A DNA stretch of 64,000 nucleotides from Hippophae tibetana (GCA_037013495.1 CM072811.1:15754659-15818658), one strand, 5' to 3'; positions 35,745 to 49,415 are shown, counted from the stretch's first letter. Notes: a model not told the origin generated them from the sequence alone. Numbers and translations are program-made.

Positions 35745-35756
35745 TGGTATCAGAGC
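35745..35756 (+). other. Primer binding site (initiator tRNA-Met)
   Basis: TGGTATCAGAGC, an exact match to the usual plant initiator tRNA-Met primer site, directly after the LTR. Confidence 0.9.
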
Positions 35757-36320
35757 TTAGGAAGTAGTTCTCTGAAAATCCAGCTCACACAGAATTTGTT
35801 TCTCCCTTCCAATTTTTTTTTCTTTTCAAAATCAATTTTGAATCACATACACAATTTCAAATTCATCCCATTATAATATCCAGAAAATTTTGAGCAATCT
35901 ACAATTTTTTCAAGCCAAGACGACCATCATTGTGCCCACACGCACCTTGCTAAAATACCACGCACCTCGCCGGAGTCACAAGCACACTCGCTAAAGAATA
36001 CGACTCAAATGACATGTATTTTAAATCGCTCTATGAAGAAAAGGACATGTAGTTATCCATTCTGGTCTTCCAACTGGTTCATTCATTAACCAGTGCAGTC
36101 ATCAGTCGGTTCAGTCTTCCAACCATCAGATCAGTCATTCCAGATATTGGTTCACCCACTTTCCAACCGGTTCCCGAACTGAAATTTCTGGTTCTAGAAT
36201 GCTTGATACATTTCCTATAAAATACAGCCCATTTCAATTCATTATTTTTTCATAAACAATCATTATTGTCTAAAACACACTAAATCTTATCTGGTTTTTG
36301 AATTTTTTCAGTCAACAATC

Positions 36321-36770
36321 ATGTCTGAAACTACCAATATCATCCCCACTTTACTAAAATGGAATGATAATCCTAGCTATTCATTATACCTACACGACTC
36401 AGACCAACCGGGCATGGTTCTAGTGACTCAATCCTTAAATTAGAAAAACTATCATATTTGGAGTCATGCGATGCTCATAGCTCTCACCACCAAAAACAAA
36501 GATGAATTTATTGATGGGACAATCATGAGGCCACCAAAAAACTCTAAGGTAGAAACCAAACAATGGACTCGGTGTAACATTCTTGTCAAAGGATGGATTC
36601 TCAATACCATATCACCTAAAATTGCAGAAAGTATCATGTATAATGATACCACATATGAGCTATGGGAAGAAATGAAGGAACGTTTTTCACACACCAACAA
36701 CGTGCATATATTTCAAATCAAGCAAGAGATCCATGACTACATACAAGAAGGTATGAGCATTGGAGAATAG
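36321..36770 (+). pseudogene. Copia gag region (UBN2/DUF4219-like)
   Basis: The ATG at 36321 is followed by the copia gag pattern: a short N-terminal segment ending in the LVTQSLN type, YHIWSHAMLIALTTKNKDEF, then WILNTISPKIAESI and YELWEEMKERFS. Gag forms the particle. A CCHC-type zinc-knuckle region is seen at about 37130-37265. Part of the broken polyprotein. Confidence 0.75.
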
Positions 36771-37256
36771 TATACCAAGTTGAAAAACCTATGGGATACT
36801 CGAGATGCACTATGTCCCCTTCCATATTATAGAGGAAACGTCAGAAGGTAACTGCAGGAATACCAACCAAAACAACATACCAAAAAGTTCCTCATAAGGC
36901 TTAACATAGTTTACACAGTAGCACGAGGAAAATCTTGCTCATGGAACCTTTACCTATAGTAAATAAGGTATACTCACTAATTGTTCAAGATGAAAACCAT
37001 AGAAAGGATGCCAGAAGCTACTGCACTTGTCACCAAGGATAGTCGTCCACATTATCATCCATAATATCCTTACAAGAATTACCCACCATGGAACTCACAT
37101 CTCAAGTCCGATCGATGCAAAAATATCGGTCACAATTCTAAAAGCTGCCAAAATGTCCTCAAATGTGATTTATATGGTCTCAATGGACATAATTCTGAAA
37201 GCTATTAAAATCACCTCAAATGTGATTTCTGTGGTTTAAATAGACACGATATCAAT

Positions 37257-37766
37257 ATGTGTTGGAAGAAAAAGGAAATTCAATACAAGAAACATGCAAG
37301 TTATGGCTTCCCCTCTAAAGCTCACCATACTGACTTTCAACCAAGCATCTCCGACACAAGGACACCATCCTACAATCTTACATCTGCCCAATATCATGAG
37401 CTCCTTACACTTCTCAATCAAGCCAAATCAGGTAGCCTGGCAAGTCAGGTGACTACTCCTTCAGGCAACACATCATGTGCGAGTGTTTTCCATTCAAAGA
37501 CACATTGGATTTTTGATATAGGGGCAACTAATAACATAGTATGTTCCCCAAGCCTTATGAGATCCAACATTTTAGTCACTAATCAGCATGTGCATTTACT
37601 TGATCATTCACTTCCCCATGTCACATATATCGGCACCATGAATTTCTCTAATAATTGCATACTCTATAATGTCTTATGTGTTACCTTCTTCAAATTAAAC
37701 TTGGTTTCAGTAGCCAACCTTACTCAAACTACATTTTTTCATGTCACCTTCACTAATAATGTGTGA
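37257..37766 (+). pseudogene. Copia protease and pre-integrase region
   Basis: A plus-strand frame of about 169 codons. HWIFDIGATNNIV at about 37504 is the copia aspartic protease active-site block, preceded by a linker. The end of the frame shows the CILYNVLCV and LVSVANLT blocks usual in the protease domain. Confidence 0.75.
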
Positions 37767-38039
37767 TTTATTAAGGAAAAACACTCGGGGAAGATGATTG
37801 GGATAGGAATTGAGAAAGCAGGACTCTACAACCTGACTATTTTGATATTTCTCCATTTTAAATACCGCTCCAACCAACCCATATCTCTAGCACCAACAAC
37901 TTGGTCATTTATTTGATAACAGATTCTATGTACTTTCTCTTTCCATCAATATACCCTTATGTTCTATTAGTTATTGCTCTATTTTTCAACTAGCTAAGCA
38001 AACTCGTAATCCATTTCCTTTAAGTTCTATCGATACAAA

Positions 38040-38660
38040 ATCACCTTTTGAACTGATTCATATTGATATTTGGGGTGGCTATCACATTCCAGCATTTAAT
38101 GGAGCACGTTATTTCCTCACTATTGTTGATGACTACTCAAGATGCACATGGATCTATCTCTTAAACACTAAATTTTATACACGCAACTTTCTTACCACCT
38201 TCATTAATCTTGTTGAAACACAATTTGCATCCACAGTTAAAATCATTCATAGCGATAATGGATCAGAATTCTGTATGACCTAGTTTTTTTCTACCAAAGT
38301 AATCCTACATCAAACCATTTATGTCTCTACCCCTCAAAAAATGGTGTTACTGAATGCAAACATTGTCACCTTCTCAATTTAGCTCGCACATTAATCTTCT
38401 AAGCCAACCTCCCTAAACAATTCTGGGGAGATGCCTCTTACAACCACATACCTAATAAATCATACTCCAACACCTATTCTCAAGGGTATAACACCATTTG
38501 AAATCCTTTTTCATGAAGTTCCTAGGTATGAACATCTTCGTGTCTTTCGTTCTCTTTGCTTTGCGTCTGCACATCATGATCGACCTACCAAGTTTGATGC
38601 TAGATCATATCGATGCATATTTCTTGGATATCCATATGGGATAAAAGGTTACTGAGTCTA
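38040..38660 (+). pseudogene. Copia integrase remnant
   Basis: The catalytic core (about 38055-38280) reads HIDIWGGYHIPAFNGARYF, VDDYSRCTWIYLL and HSDNGSEF, the D, D and flanking blocks of copia integrase. The frame 38431-38655 follows with INHTPTPILKGITPFEILF and YRCIFLGYPYGIKGY, the usual C-terminal integrase wording. Broken. Confidence 0.8.
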
Positions 38661-39239
38661 CAATCTAGAAACATGCAAAACTTTCATGTCTCTCAATGTT
38701 ATCTTTCATAAACATGTGATTCCTTATTCCACTTCCGTTGTCAACACTCCAACTCTATTCACTCCATCAAAAATACTATTTATGATGACATGCCTAACAT
38801 TCGCCAATCAACCACTCCAAATACATAACTTAATCATACACCATCTGTCCTCCCAACAATCGAATTACACACCCCTAATCTTCAAAATACATCTCCTGAA
38901 CCACCATCATCAACTTCTGCACCGCATGTGACTCCTTCAACACTAGTTACACATAGACTCTGCCAATCCACTCATGTTCCTAACTACCTTCACAAGTATC
39001 ATGTAGACGTTTCCTTGCCTTCTTGGTCCTTCCCTTCATCTAACTCAACATCGTCTAATAGCAAAGGTACTTCTCATTCTCTATCTCATGTACTTAGTTA
39101 TGATTGATAATCACCTGAACATCGTGCCTTTGCTACTTCCATTTCCATTCTTAGGGAACCAACCACCTTTGCTGAAGCTTTCAACAATCCAAAATGGTGG
39201 CTTCCCATGAAACGCTCTCAAAACTAATGGCACTTGGAC

Positions 39240-40090
39240 ACTCTAATAGCTTCATCTAAACAAGAAACTAGTTGGTTGTAAATGGGTTTACAAAATCAAG
39301 TATAATCCTGATGGTACTGTGGAACGATACCAGGCTCGGTTAGTGGCCAAAGGATACAATCAGATTGACGGTTTTGACTACCAAGAAACTTTTGCACTAG
39401 TAACTAAACTTGTCACCATTCGTCTCCTTCTTGTCGTTACTACTATTCAAAATTGGCATCTTTGCCAAATCGATGTCAATAATGCCTTTCTCTATAGTGA
39501 TCTTTACGAAGATGTTTACATGTCTCTTCCACCCAGATTCGGACGAAAGGGGGAAACACAAGTATGCAAACTACACAAATCTTGGTATGGACTCAAACAA
39601 GCCTCACGACAATGGTTCATCAAGCTATTAATAACACTTAAGCTAGCCAATTTTAACCAATCTAAGTATGATCCTCACTATTCGTCTGAACCCTTGGTAA
39701 TTCCTTTTCTTCTCTTCTTGTCTATGTAGACGATATAATCATAACATGAAACAATCTACAAGACATTGAAGAAACTAAGAATCATCTCATGCGACAATTC
39801 AAGCTAAAGGATCTCGGTGAATTAAATTATTTTTTGGGCAAAAAAGTATCACGATCCAAGAAGGTAATTGTTCTATCACAAATCAAGTACACACTTGAAA
39901 TATTAGAGGACATGGGTTATCTTGGTGCCAAACCTTCCAATTCATCTTTGGAACAAAATTTATCCCTCAACAAGGTTGAAGGAGAATTCATCAGTAACCC
40001 CGCATTCTATCGAAGACTTATTGGAAGATTAATATACTTGACCATCACACGACTCAACTTAGTGTATGATGTGCACATTCTTAGTTAATA
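39240..40090 (+). pseudogene. Copia reverse transcriptase remnant
   Basis: The frame 39319-39729 holds [46 protein letters not shown] and [12 protein letters not shown]. The frame 39789-40088 holds LKDLGELNYFLG and the RRLIGRLIYLT block. These are successive copia RT motifs. RNase H follows at about 40200-40620. Confidence 0.85.
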
Positions 40091-40682
40091 TATAGATAAA
40101 CCACGACAACCACATTTGGAAGCAACTCAACGAGTGCTATGATATGTCAAGAACACACCACGACAAGGTCTTTTTTCTCAACAGCTAGACCACTACAGCT
40201 AAATGCTTTCTGTGGCACAAATTGGGCTAGATACACAAACACACGATGATCAACCACGAGATATTGTATGTTATTTGGAAACCCACTAATTTCTTGGAAG
40301 ACTAAGAAGCAAAACATAGTCTCACAATCGAGTGCAGAAGTAGAATACCATTCTATGGTAGCAGCCTATTGCGAAGTAACCTAGTTACGATACATTTTGG
40401 ATGATCTATGTATCAAACACTCCCAATCGGCTAAGTTATATTATGACAATCAAGCTGCCCTTCACATTGCATCAAATCCAGTGTTTCATGAATGAACCAA
40501 ACACATAGAGATCGATTGCCATCTAATGAAAAAAAAAATCAAGCTAGAATGATCAAGATTTATCATATCTCTACATCAAAGCAACCAGTAGATATCTTTT
40601 CCAAATCCCTAAGTTTTCCACAATTCTAGAGCTTACTTAACAAGTTAGGAATAATTAACATATATTCCAACTTGAGGGGAAA

Positions 40683-40864
40683 TGTTAGAGAACTCGAGAT
40701 CCAGCTGGTTGCAATCAACAACAACATGGTGAGGAGCACACAGGATATCCAAGAACATGTTTTCACATAATTATGTCTATTTTAATCAATACAATTTTCC
40801 TTTTGTTTTTTATAAATTAGATTGTAAACATTCATTTATTCAGTGAATAAAATCATTTCTTACA
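40683..40864 (+). repeat. 3' LTR of the copia element
   Basis: Starts TGTTAGAGAAC after the purine run TTGAGGGGAA and ends TTTCTTACA; 182 bp. The target duplication GTCAA follows. Confidence 0.9.
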
Positions 40865-40869
40865 GTCAA

Positions 40870-41420
40870 CAACCGTAAATGAAGAAAAAATTGAGAAATT
40901 TAAGTTGTAAATGAATCAAGAAATCAGGATCCTAAAATGAATCAAGAAATAACTAAAGCAAATCAAAAGGGTAAACCGTAAATTGTAGAGCAATTTATGT
41001 AAAATTTACTCCAATATGCATTTTGCTGATATATCATGTCAATATCCTCCAAAACTTTGGTTACTATGACATGCCCATCCTTGTAATTGGCAGGGTGAGT
41101 CAGATCCATATGGGCTATGCCACACCACTTCACACCTCTATGTATCACCAATATGTGCAATACATGTGGACAGAAGTTGCTAAATTAGAGAGCAAAGTAG
41201 CTTAAGAAGTAATTTTTGTTTACCTTTTGCTATTTAACAGTGGTACATGTACAATGAAAATGGCGCAAGTACTTTGAAGCACTCAAAACTGGTCTTACAA
41301 ATATTGACGGTGATAAAGGTGATAAAAATAGAAATATTATCAACCCTGCATTCTATACAGAGAGGTTGAAGGTTATTCTTCATTCAAAACATGTTCAAAA
41401 ATGGCATATTTCCTTGTCAT
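40870..41420. other. Possible host-gene remnant, right of the copia element
   Basis: A minus-strand frame (41160-40963) encodes HILVIHRGVKWCGIAHMDL...KVLEDIDMIYQQNAYW, which looks protein-like and not like a transposon; I do not recognise it. A plus-strand stretch near 41260-41400 also looks weakly protein-like. With 35018-35541 this would have been one continuous region before the copia insertion. Not supported as a working gene. Confidence 0.25.
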
Positions 41421-41563
41421 ATATTTTATACTCTTAAGAATAAACTCAACATGATATTATTTAAGGGAGCAAACTCACAATGTAAGCAAGACATTTACTA
41501 TTTACCCTGATTTTCATTTTCACACTACACTTTCACACCACTTTCACATGTCTATGTGAAATT

Positions 41564-41603
<40 letters not shown>

Positions 41604-42429
41604 AAAAAACATCTACACCATTAACTTCCCCTTCGACATGTGAAAATTTCACACCCAAACTGTACGTTTAAAAATTTGCCTAACAAATATTCCATTGTGA
41701 AATGCATTAAATTTGCACGATAAACAAGGTGATTTACTTATTAAAAAAAAATCAATTCTATTTTGCCGACAGTAAAATTTATTACCTTAAAACCAATATC
41801 TATGTTACTCTGTCTAGCTTTAAGAAAAAAAGTAAGAGCTGTGAAACAAACTCCTAATCACAGTTAAACTTATTTAAAGTTAACTCATTAGCTAAAAATT
41901 CTGATTTAATTAAATCAGAAACTTAAATGAAACTCATTAACTTATTTAATAAAATCATATTATATTAAAGATTTAATTGCATGACATAACTTTTTTATAT
42001 ATAGAGTTTTATTTTTAGTTCTCTCACCAAAACAAATATATGTTCATTTTTATTACAACGTAAATAAACATATTTTTTAACGTTATATGAAAATAAATAT
42101 ATATTTTTAACATTATATACGAGATAATAAATTAAAAAACTAACAAATAAGATAAAAATAATAATTTATCAAAATATAATTGTTAATTATTACTATAAAG
42201 TTTTAAAAAATATTAATATTAATCAAATTAATAAATATAAAAAGTAACAACTCATTTTTTAAAGATAAAATTTAATTTAATTTATATTAAAAGATTCTAA
42301 TAAATATAAAATTTTAAGACAAATAGTAACTTAAAAACATACACAATAAAGAAATGATCATTGATTTACATTTAAAATTTAAATTGTATTAATTTACAAT
42401 AATTTATAATTAAATCTATATATAAAAAA
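41421..42429. other. AT-rich DNA with a TA microsatellite, no gene seen
   Basis: (TA)n at about 41570-41597, then very AT-rich sequence. Nothing else was recognised. Confidence 0.5.
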
Positions 42430-43170
42430 AATTAGTTTATTTTACAAAAATGCTACATTTTAAAATTTTGAGTTTTTTTAAAGATTATACTCATTTTATT
42501 GAATATTGCTCATATCATATTAAATGTTTTTAAAATATAAATTTTTCTAATTCACAACATATTATGACTCATTTCATATATCATTAGAAATCTATAGAAG
42601 TTTAATTTTTTAATAATTTTTTGTTTATGATTTTAAGTTTTTTATAAAAAATTATGCACATTTTATTAATGATTGTTTAGATTCAAAAGAAATTTTTTAC
42701 TCATTTCTAAAATATAAACTGTACTAATTCACAAAATTTTATAAATTATTTCATATACCATTAGAATATTATAATAATCTAGTTTCTAATAAATTTTACT
42801 ATTTGTGATGTGATTTTAATTTTTATAGAAAGTTATACATATTTTATTAATGATTATCAGATTTAGAACATTTTTTGCTTCTTGTTAAAACATAAACGGT
42901 ATCAAATCACAAACATGTATAAATTTCACATCCCATTAGAAAGCTCTAGAAATCTAATTTCTAACAGATTTTACAATTTGTACTTTAAATTTTTCTATAA
43001 AAATTTATGATCATTTTAATGATAATTGTTCAAATTCGATAGAACATTTTTGACTTATTTTTGAAATATAAATGATATTACCTCACAAAAATATTATGAA
43101 TTATTTCATATACTATTAGAAAGTTCTAAAAGTCAAGTTTCTAAAAACATTTACGATTTGTAATTTCAAG
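42430..43170. repeat. Tandem array of about four AT-rich monomers near 177 bp
   Basis: The anchor CATTAGAA and its variants occur at 42582, 42759, 42934 and 43114 (steps 177, 175 and 180). Around each anchor the same series is seen: TCATAT/TCACAT before it, TTTCTAA-type sequence after it, then an A/T-rich link and ATTTTATTAATGAT-like sequence. The monomers are strongly diverged. It could be a satellite fragment or the internal repeats of a Ty3/gypsy LTR. Confidence 0.65.
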
Positions 43171-43192
43171 TAAAATAAAAACTAGGAATTAC

Positions 43193-44584
43193 TGATCGCC
43201 ACACATGAAATGTGTGCAATGAATACGCAAGTATATGTATCGTAACAAGTAATATAATGATAAGAAAATATCATCTTCAGAGAGGTTATTTTATTAGAAA
43301 CTAATTTTTAAAAATAAAAATAATAAAAATCAATTTTTTTTGTGTTTTTATATTTTAATGAAGTAAAATTAAAATAATTAAAAGTAAATAGAAATAATCA
43401 ATTAAATCAAATTTGGGAACTAAAAGATATATGAGAAAATATCTAGGAATACTTAATCACTCAATTTCCTAAACATGCAAATCGTTAAAATCCTCTCAAT
43501 ATAATATCAATTAATTACATGATCAATTAAATCTAACCTAACATGTATTCCTCTCTCAAGTAAACTACACAACATATAGTAATTAATTTAATCACACTCT
43601 TATGTAAATTAAATTGCATAATATCTATTAACTTCATCAATTATGGACCACATATATAAGAATCATACATCTCTGCCTAGAAACTATGCATGTTATTTAA
43701 TCAAGAAAAACAATTAAATAATTCTCTCAAATCTATTTAATTGCCTCTATAGATAAATTATTAGCCAAATAATTAAAAGCATAAAAATTAGATTAAATAA
43801 TATAATTATAGTATTAATTTCCTCTTGAATTGTATTATTAATTTCCTCTTGAATCTCCACCAAAATTGTGTATTCTCTTGAATATTTCTATATATTTCTC
43901 TCTTTTTAGCTCTAAAAAATTACCAAAATTATGCTAATAGAGGTAAAATTAGGGTTTATAGAGTGATTAGAGGTGTAAATAATGCTCAGGTACAATCTGG
44001 GCCATCAGATCAGCTTCAAATCAAGGGTTACGATCAAAACAAGCAAAACTGAGAGTTTCAGCCAATCATTGGGTGAATTAGGGAGCAATGCGTGGCAAGG
44101 GAGACCGGTCAAAGTCAATGCTCGTTGAGTCAATGACACGCAGCACGACGTGATTTGTGGAGATGGATGGCATGGCGCACAGGTGGAATGCGTGTAGCAA
44201 TCGCGTGGTGACATATGGTGATGAGGGTTGACCAATTTTTGAACTTGGATTGAACATCATGCTGACACATGGCACGCGTTTCGTCCTCCTCCACGTGACA
44301 TAGTGTGATTCGCTCTCTATGGTTGCATATAATCTATGTGGCTTGCCCCGTCAGCTACTCAACCTACATGGCATGACACGTGGAAGCTCCTAATTAGTCC
44401 TACGTTAAAAATTTATAAAAATTCCAAAACAATCCCAAAAAATTCCAAAAATTATATTTTCACCCCTTTTCATTAAATTTTTTATATTTTAATATTTTTG
44501 ACCCAAAAATACTATTTATTGAATAAAACAAGTAAATATTAAGTAAACATTTGCGCTAATGACTCTATTTTCATAGAGTCATCA
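43193..44584 (-). repeat. LTR of an Athila-like element (minus)
   Basis: On the minus strand it runs TGATGAC to GGCGATCA, 1392 bp, preceded by the polypurine tract AGTTTGGGGG (about 44587-44596). It aligns with 61259-62836 and 1296-4550. ACGTG motifs lie near 44285 and 44373. Confidence 0.8.
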
Positions 44585-46238
44585 CGCCCCCAAACTTAAC
44601 TATTTGCTTGTCCTCAAGTAAAGCTAAGTATAACTAAATAAAATAACTTGGGTAGTACATTCATAAGTATACTTCTATTGATACATGCATATTTCACAAA
44701 ACTATCCCTCTCAAAAGTCGTACAAGTCTAGGATAAAGAGGTTCACATATTCATCAATCAATGTTCCATCAATACAAGGATATGCAAGGTTTTTGAAAAA
44801 TTGATTCGTGTGTGTGCACTGCACATGATATCATCCAATGCACTCATGAAATCAATCTATATGAGCATGTTAATCAATTCAATCATAGAACAAGTCTCAT
44901 AAGTCTATTTTTCACATCACTCTCCACTAATATAAATATGCATTTAGATCAAGATCAATAAGGACTTTACATGGTTGTAATGTAAGGCTTAGGTGGTGGG
45001 TCGATAAATGAAGACATTTTAGGCTCTATCCATACCTTAGCTTTTTTTTAATCTTGCATTTTTTAACTGTAATTGAGCTTTTACTTGATATTTTAGTGCA
45101 CCCTCTTTTGACATTCTTTTCATATTTTTTTATTCCACATCTTTTTACTCTTCTTTTTTTTAGTAACTTCACAATCCCTCAAACTTATTTTCAATTCTAT
45201 TTTCTTTTTCTTTAGAGGGATAATTGTGTTATGAGCTTTGCTTCCTCTTCTTCTTTTTTTATAAGGTGCATTCCATTTCACCTTACTCTAAAGCATAACA
45301 CATGATTGCATCTTTTTTTCTTTTCATACAAGCTAAAGATGCAAAGGTAAATGCAATACTTATTTGTTAGGCATTAAATGTGGCTTAAAGATATGAATGG
45401 TTCTTTGTTAGGCTTAAATGGTTGACTAAAAATATTAACAATGGTTATCTTGAAAGGCTCAATCGATCCAAATAAGGCATAAATCACTTCTCTTGCTAAA
45501 TACTATTTAGGATTTTGCCTTAAGGGATGATCAAATAGATTCTAAAAATTGGTAGATCTCATTGATTCGCACAACTCACTACAAATTTTCTCTCAATAAG
45601 AACACCAAAATCAATCATGAACATGTGTATAAAAATTTGAATCAATCAAATCAAAACTAGTAAGCATATCACATGATTAATGTAAATATCTTAACACATA
45701 TGTTGCATTCTTTATCCTAGTCATGACAACCAATTTTTAACATTGAGTTCATATGTTTCATATCAAGTATGTATGCATTTAGTTTCCTCAATTTCTACCC
45801 AAATCATGATTAAAAACATCCTAAAAATTTAAAATTTCCTAAAAATTTAAAATGCATACTAAATACTAATATAGAGAGTCTCCAATGTGCACATATAAAT
45901 TTGAAAAAGTAAATGGAAAGAAAACTCCCTTTAGTCATGGTACACCACATCTGTCACTAAAGTGATCATTCTTGTTGCGTCATTGCTCTCCACATTTATT
46001 CACCTACAAAAAAAATATTAAATTATAAGTAAAATAACGTTGGGTTACCTCCCAACCAACGTCACATTTAACATCCTTGACTAGTCGTTCCTATCAAGTC
46101 CTAAGGTGCATCCATTAAGGTTATCACAAGTGTTTCATTTGATAATTGATCTTCATAATAGTGCTTCACCCTATGCCCATTCACAATAAATCGCTATTTA
46201 TCTTTATTTTTTAATTAAATGGCTCCATGGTTGGTTAC
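44585..46238 (-). mobile_element. Athila-like 3' internal region with the end of the integrase
   Basis: This is the reverse of the region seen at 1-1295 and 59750-61258. At 46075-46238, minus strand, the end of the integrase can be read (VNGHRVKHYY), followed by the family's GGTTGGGAGGTAACCCA-type motif at about 46042-46058. It is cut at 46238 by an LTR of another family. No env-like frame was found. Confidence 0.7.
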
Positions 46239-47972
46239 TGATGAGCGAAAACTGGCATCACCGATTCTACCAATACTTTGGTTTTATATTTATAAAACTC
46301 TCGCAAGTGCACGAATTATTTCGTAGAAAATGATAAGTATACTCCCAAGGTCGATCTAAGGAAGGAATATATGTGGTTTTTAATTTATTATTCAAACTTT
46401 TAAAAACAAAATTAAATCCTAAACATCTTGTCACGATAGTTTGGTTTTTGTGTTTCTAATCTAATAACATAAAAATAAATATAGATACAGATTCAATAAA
46501 TGTTTATGCAAATTTTATTATTTATAATAGTGGAGTATTTATGGATATAATAACTAAGTTAATTATGCTTGCTCATATTATTTAGGTTATTAAAGATATA
46601 AATTGATATTTATTGATTCTCTTTTTTTATATGAATACCACCTTTGGTGGGGTTAGATATTCTTTGTTAACTAAACAAATCAATTAACACCTATGGGTGG
46701 GGTTGATAACTAATTTGGTTAATTAAATTAATTCCTTTTTTTAAGAGATTTAAAATGAACCATTTAAATGCCACCTTTGGTGGGGTTAGACAGTTTATAC
46801 TTTATTCAAGGTGTCCAAATTAAACCTAAGAATTTAATTATCCGAGTACTAACTTTCAAGTTTTCAAACCACTACTGAAAACATGTTGTCAATACATTTT
46901 CACATAATAATTCTTATAAAAACTATTGAAATAGAGCTTCACTCTAACTACTGGGCGATTGTACCAACAAATAAAAGAGCACTACTCTAAATCAGACCAG
47001 GTAACTAAACCTTAAAATCTAATTTTTAGATTTAAGTTTGTAATGAAAAATAATATATTTCTCTCTAACATTCTTAATATAAAATCTTGAATAAAAATAA
47101 AATCAATTCATTTTAGAGATTTTTACCTATTTAATATTTCACACGTATAACAACGTTATTATTATATCATGTTTACAAACAGCCAACAAAGTTAAATTTA
47201 ATCACAGACAAATTAAATATAACATGTGAGAATAAAGTATAAAAAATAATTGCAAAGAAAATAAAATCGTTACAGTACTTTGATGCTATTCCTGTTGCTA
47301 GAAAACCTCCAAACGAAATTTGCACTCCCATTTATTGAATCAAAAAGCAAATAAATTAAAAAAACATAACTAGTTTTTCTCAAAAAGAGAAGAACTCTAA
47401 AGCTACGAGAAACTAACTAAGAAAGGCTAAAAACTAAGAAAAACTTAAAAACTAAGATATGAGAGAAAGAAGAGAAGAGAAGATGTGTTTTGAGGTGTGT
47501 TTAGTTGTGAAGAGAATGTTGGCATTTATAGGTGAGGATGGGAAGAAAAAGTGGGGGGAAAATGATAAAAAATGGTGTAAACGTGGAGTAGTGAATGATG
47601 ATGTCATTTGATGACGTCATCATGACGGGGGAGCTAGCACGCGCGTTGCTGGGCATGGCTGGGGCGTGAATTGGCCGGTGCGTTTTCCTCTTTTTGACAT
47701 TTTTTACCTTTTCGACCCATTTTGTCCATTTTTTCCATTTTTGTTGACTTTTCTTCATTTATTTTATGAATATATTTGTGATGTATTGCTTCCAGTATTC
47801 CTCTTTGAGTCTTTAAGTTACATTTTTAAGTGAAAATACCTGAAAAACAATAAAAATACTCGTGATTCTGAAAAGACAAATATATGATAAAATCATATAT
47901 ATATATATATATTTTTAATCAATTAATGTGCATAAAATCATGGTAATTTTAGTGCTTTTTGAGCACTAATCA
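46239..47972 (-). repeat. LTR of the second Ty3/gypsy-like family
   Basis: On the minus strand it runs TGATTAGTGCTC to TTTTCGCTCATCA, 1734 bp, and matches the solo LTR at 2566-4198. It contains three CCACCTTTGGTGG-like hairpin motifs (46638, about 46690 and 46771). The sequence after 47972 supplies its polypurine tract on the minus strand, so this is a 3' LTR. No second LTR was found. Confidence 0.75.
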
Positions 47973-49039
47973 CAACCCCCAACTAACTTCTTGCTAGTCC
48001 CTTAGCAAGAGAAGCGATAAAAACTAAACATGAAACTATCCTAAATCACTTTCGTGGATTGACACGGTTGCATTTAGCCTATGCAATAAGCCTTTAAACC
48101 CCTAGGTTTCCCTAGTGGACGAGTTTGAGTCTCGTGAAGGTTTTCAGTAATGATACCCACAAACATTGAACTAAATGTAAAAATTAAAAGAATTAATAAT
48201 AACAATCAACTCAAAAACTAAAATTACAACAAAATCAAAAATTAACTTTTAAGAATAAAAGAAAACAACATATCACAAAAATGTCTCATACTTTTTAATC
48301 TCCTTTAAGATCATAATTAAAATCTCAAGCATAAGTTATTTTAATCTCTTTAAAAAATCATGATTTATTATAATAATTATTCGAAAATTATTTTCATATT
48401 TCATATAAAAAATATTTCAATTTAATTTCACCCAATTTCAGTGTCAAGAATCTGAATTCGCTTCGACTCTATTCCTCACTTGTCAATACTCTCAAAACAC
48501 TGAATCCTATGGGTTCAAACACTAATACTAATTTATATGCGAAAGAGTTGATGTATAGAAATGAACTAATATGTTCGCATATGTATAAAGGATAAAGGCT
48601 CAAAGTGTTATTTTAACATTAATCTCATGAAAGGAATCGAATGTATAAATTATAAAGATATCATATATAAAAATTATTTTCATGCATAAATCAAACTCAT
48701 TAAGAAAGAATTTCAAGATATATGCCTTTTACAAATGAAGAAAGTGCAATGACTTTTTAGGGAATCACTTCCTATATCTTTCTTTTGTAATTAGCCTTTA
48801 CTCACAACTTTGTAGGCAATGTGGGTCATAGTATGTAGATTATACTATATATTCTTTATCTCTCTATTTTTTTTGAAGATATTTCTCAATATATATATTT
48901 TAGAGAGTCAACCCATGTACAAATTGTACATTTTTTTAGGATTTTGGTGAGTGGTTAATTTTGTGGCTTTTCTATTTGATCTTGGTTTGGTAACCCCAGA
49001 TATGTCTCCCTTTTTATATTTTTTTTAGAAGTCATGCAT
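47973..49039 (-). mobile_element. 3' internal end of the second-family element
   Basis: On the minus strand it ends with TTGCTAAGGGACTAGCAAG and AGTTAGTTGGGGGTTG, the motif that precedes the LTR in many plant Ty3/gypsy elements. No coding sequence is visible. The limit near 49039 is set by the leader of the chromovirus-like family. Confidence 0.55.
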
Positions 49040-49415
49040 GAATGAGATATAAGCATATACTATCAATTTCTACTCATATCATTTAATCTAAGCAAAAATA
49101 AAAAAAATATACGATACTCTATTAAGATGAGAAAAAATTCATACATTCAATGCTAATACCTATAGAGATCATATAATCAATTGAAGAAATAAGAAATGTG
49201 TTTGGAATCAAGATAGATTTATTCCACAAAGATAAGAAAAGAAAAAAATCAAATTTGGAATCAAGAATACAATCAAATGCATAAAAGGATGAATTTGTTT
49301 TTTGTTGAAAAGTCGTAAAAACAAACAAGGATCAAATATATTTGTTTTTTTAAAATCAATATATCAAAATGAAGATAGATAACCTATTTTTAGCAAGAAA
49401 AGCTCTAATACCAAA
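49040..49415 (-). mobile_element. Leader and primer binding site of the chromovirus-like family
   Basis: The primer site at 49400-49413 reads TGGTATTAGAGCT on the minus strand, one base off the initiator tRNA-Met consensus in its core. The sequence below it resembles the leader at 7100-7140 (GATAGATAACC). No gag follows. Confidence 0.6.

Larger units (their letters stand above)
35542..40864 (+). mobile_element. Ty1/copia retrotransposon with both LTRs, broken
   Basis: The target duplication GTCAA is at 35537-35541 and 40865-40869. LTRs are at 35542-35744 and 40683-40864, with a primer site, gag, protease, integrase, reverse transcriptase and RNase H in copia order (integrase before RT), and a polypurine tract at about 40671-40682. 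The structure is complete end to end, but the coding region is broken, with several breaks. Over the inner 115 bp the two LTRs agree at roughly 91 per cent by hand count, which suggests an insertion some millions of years old. Confidence 0.9.
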
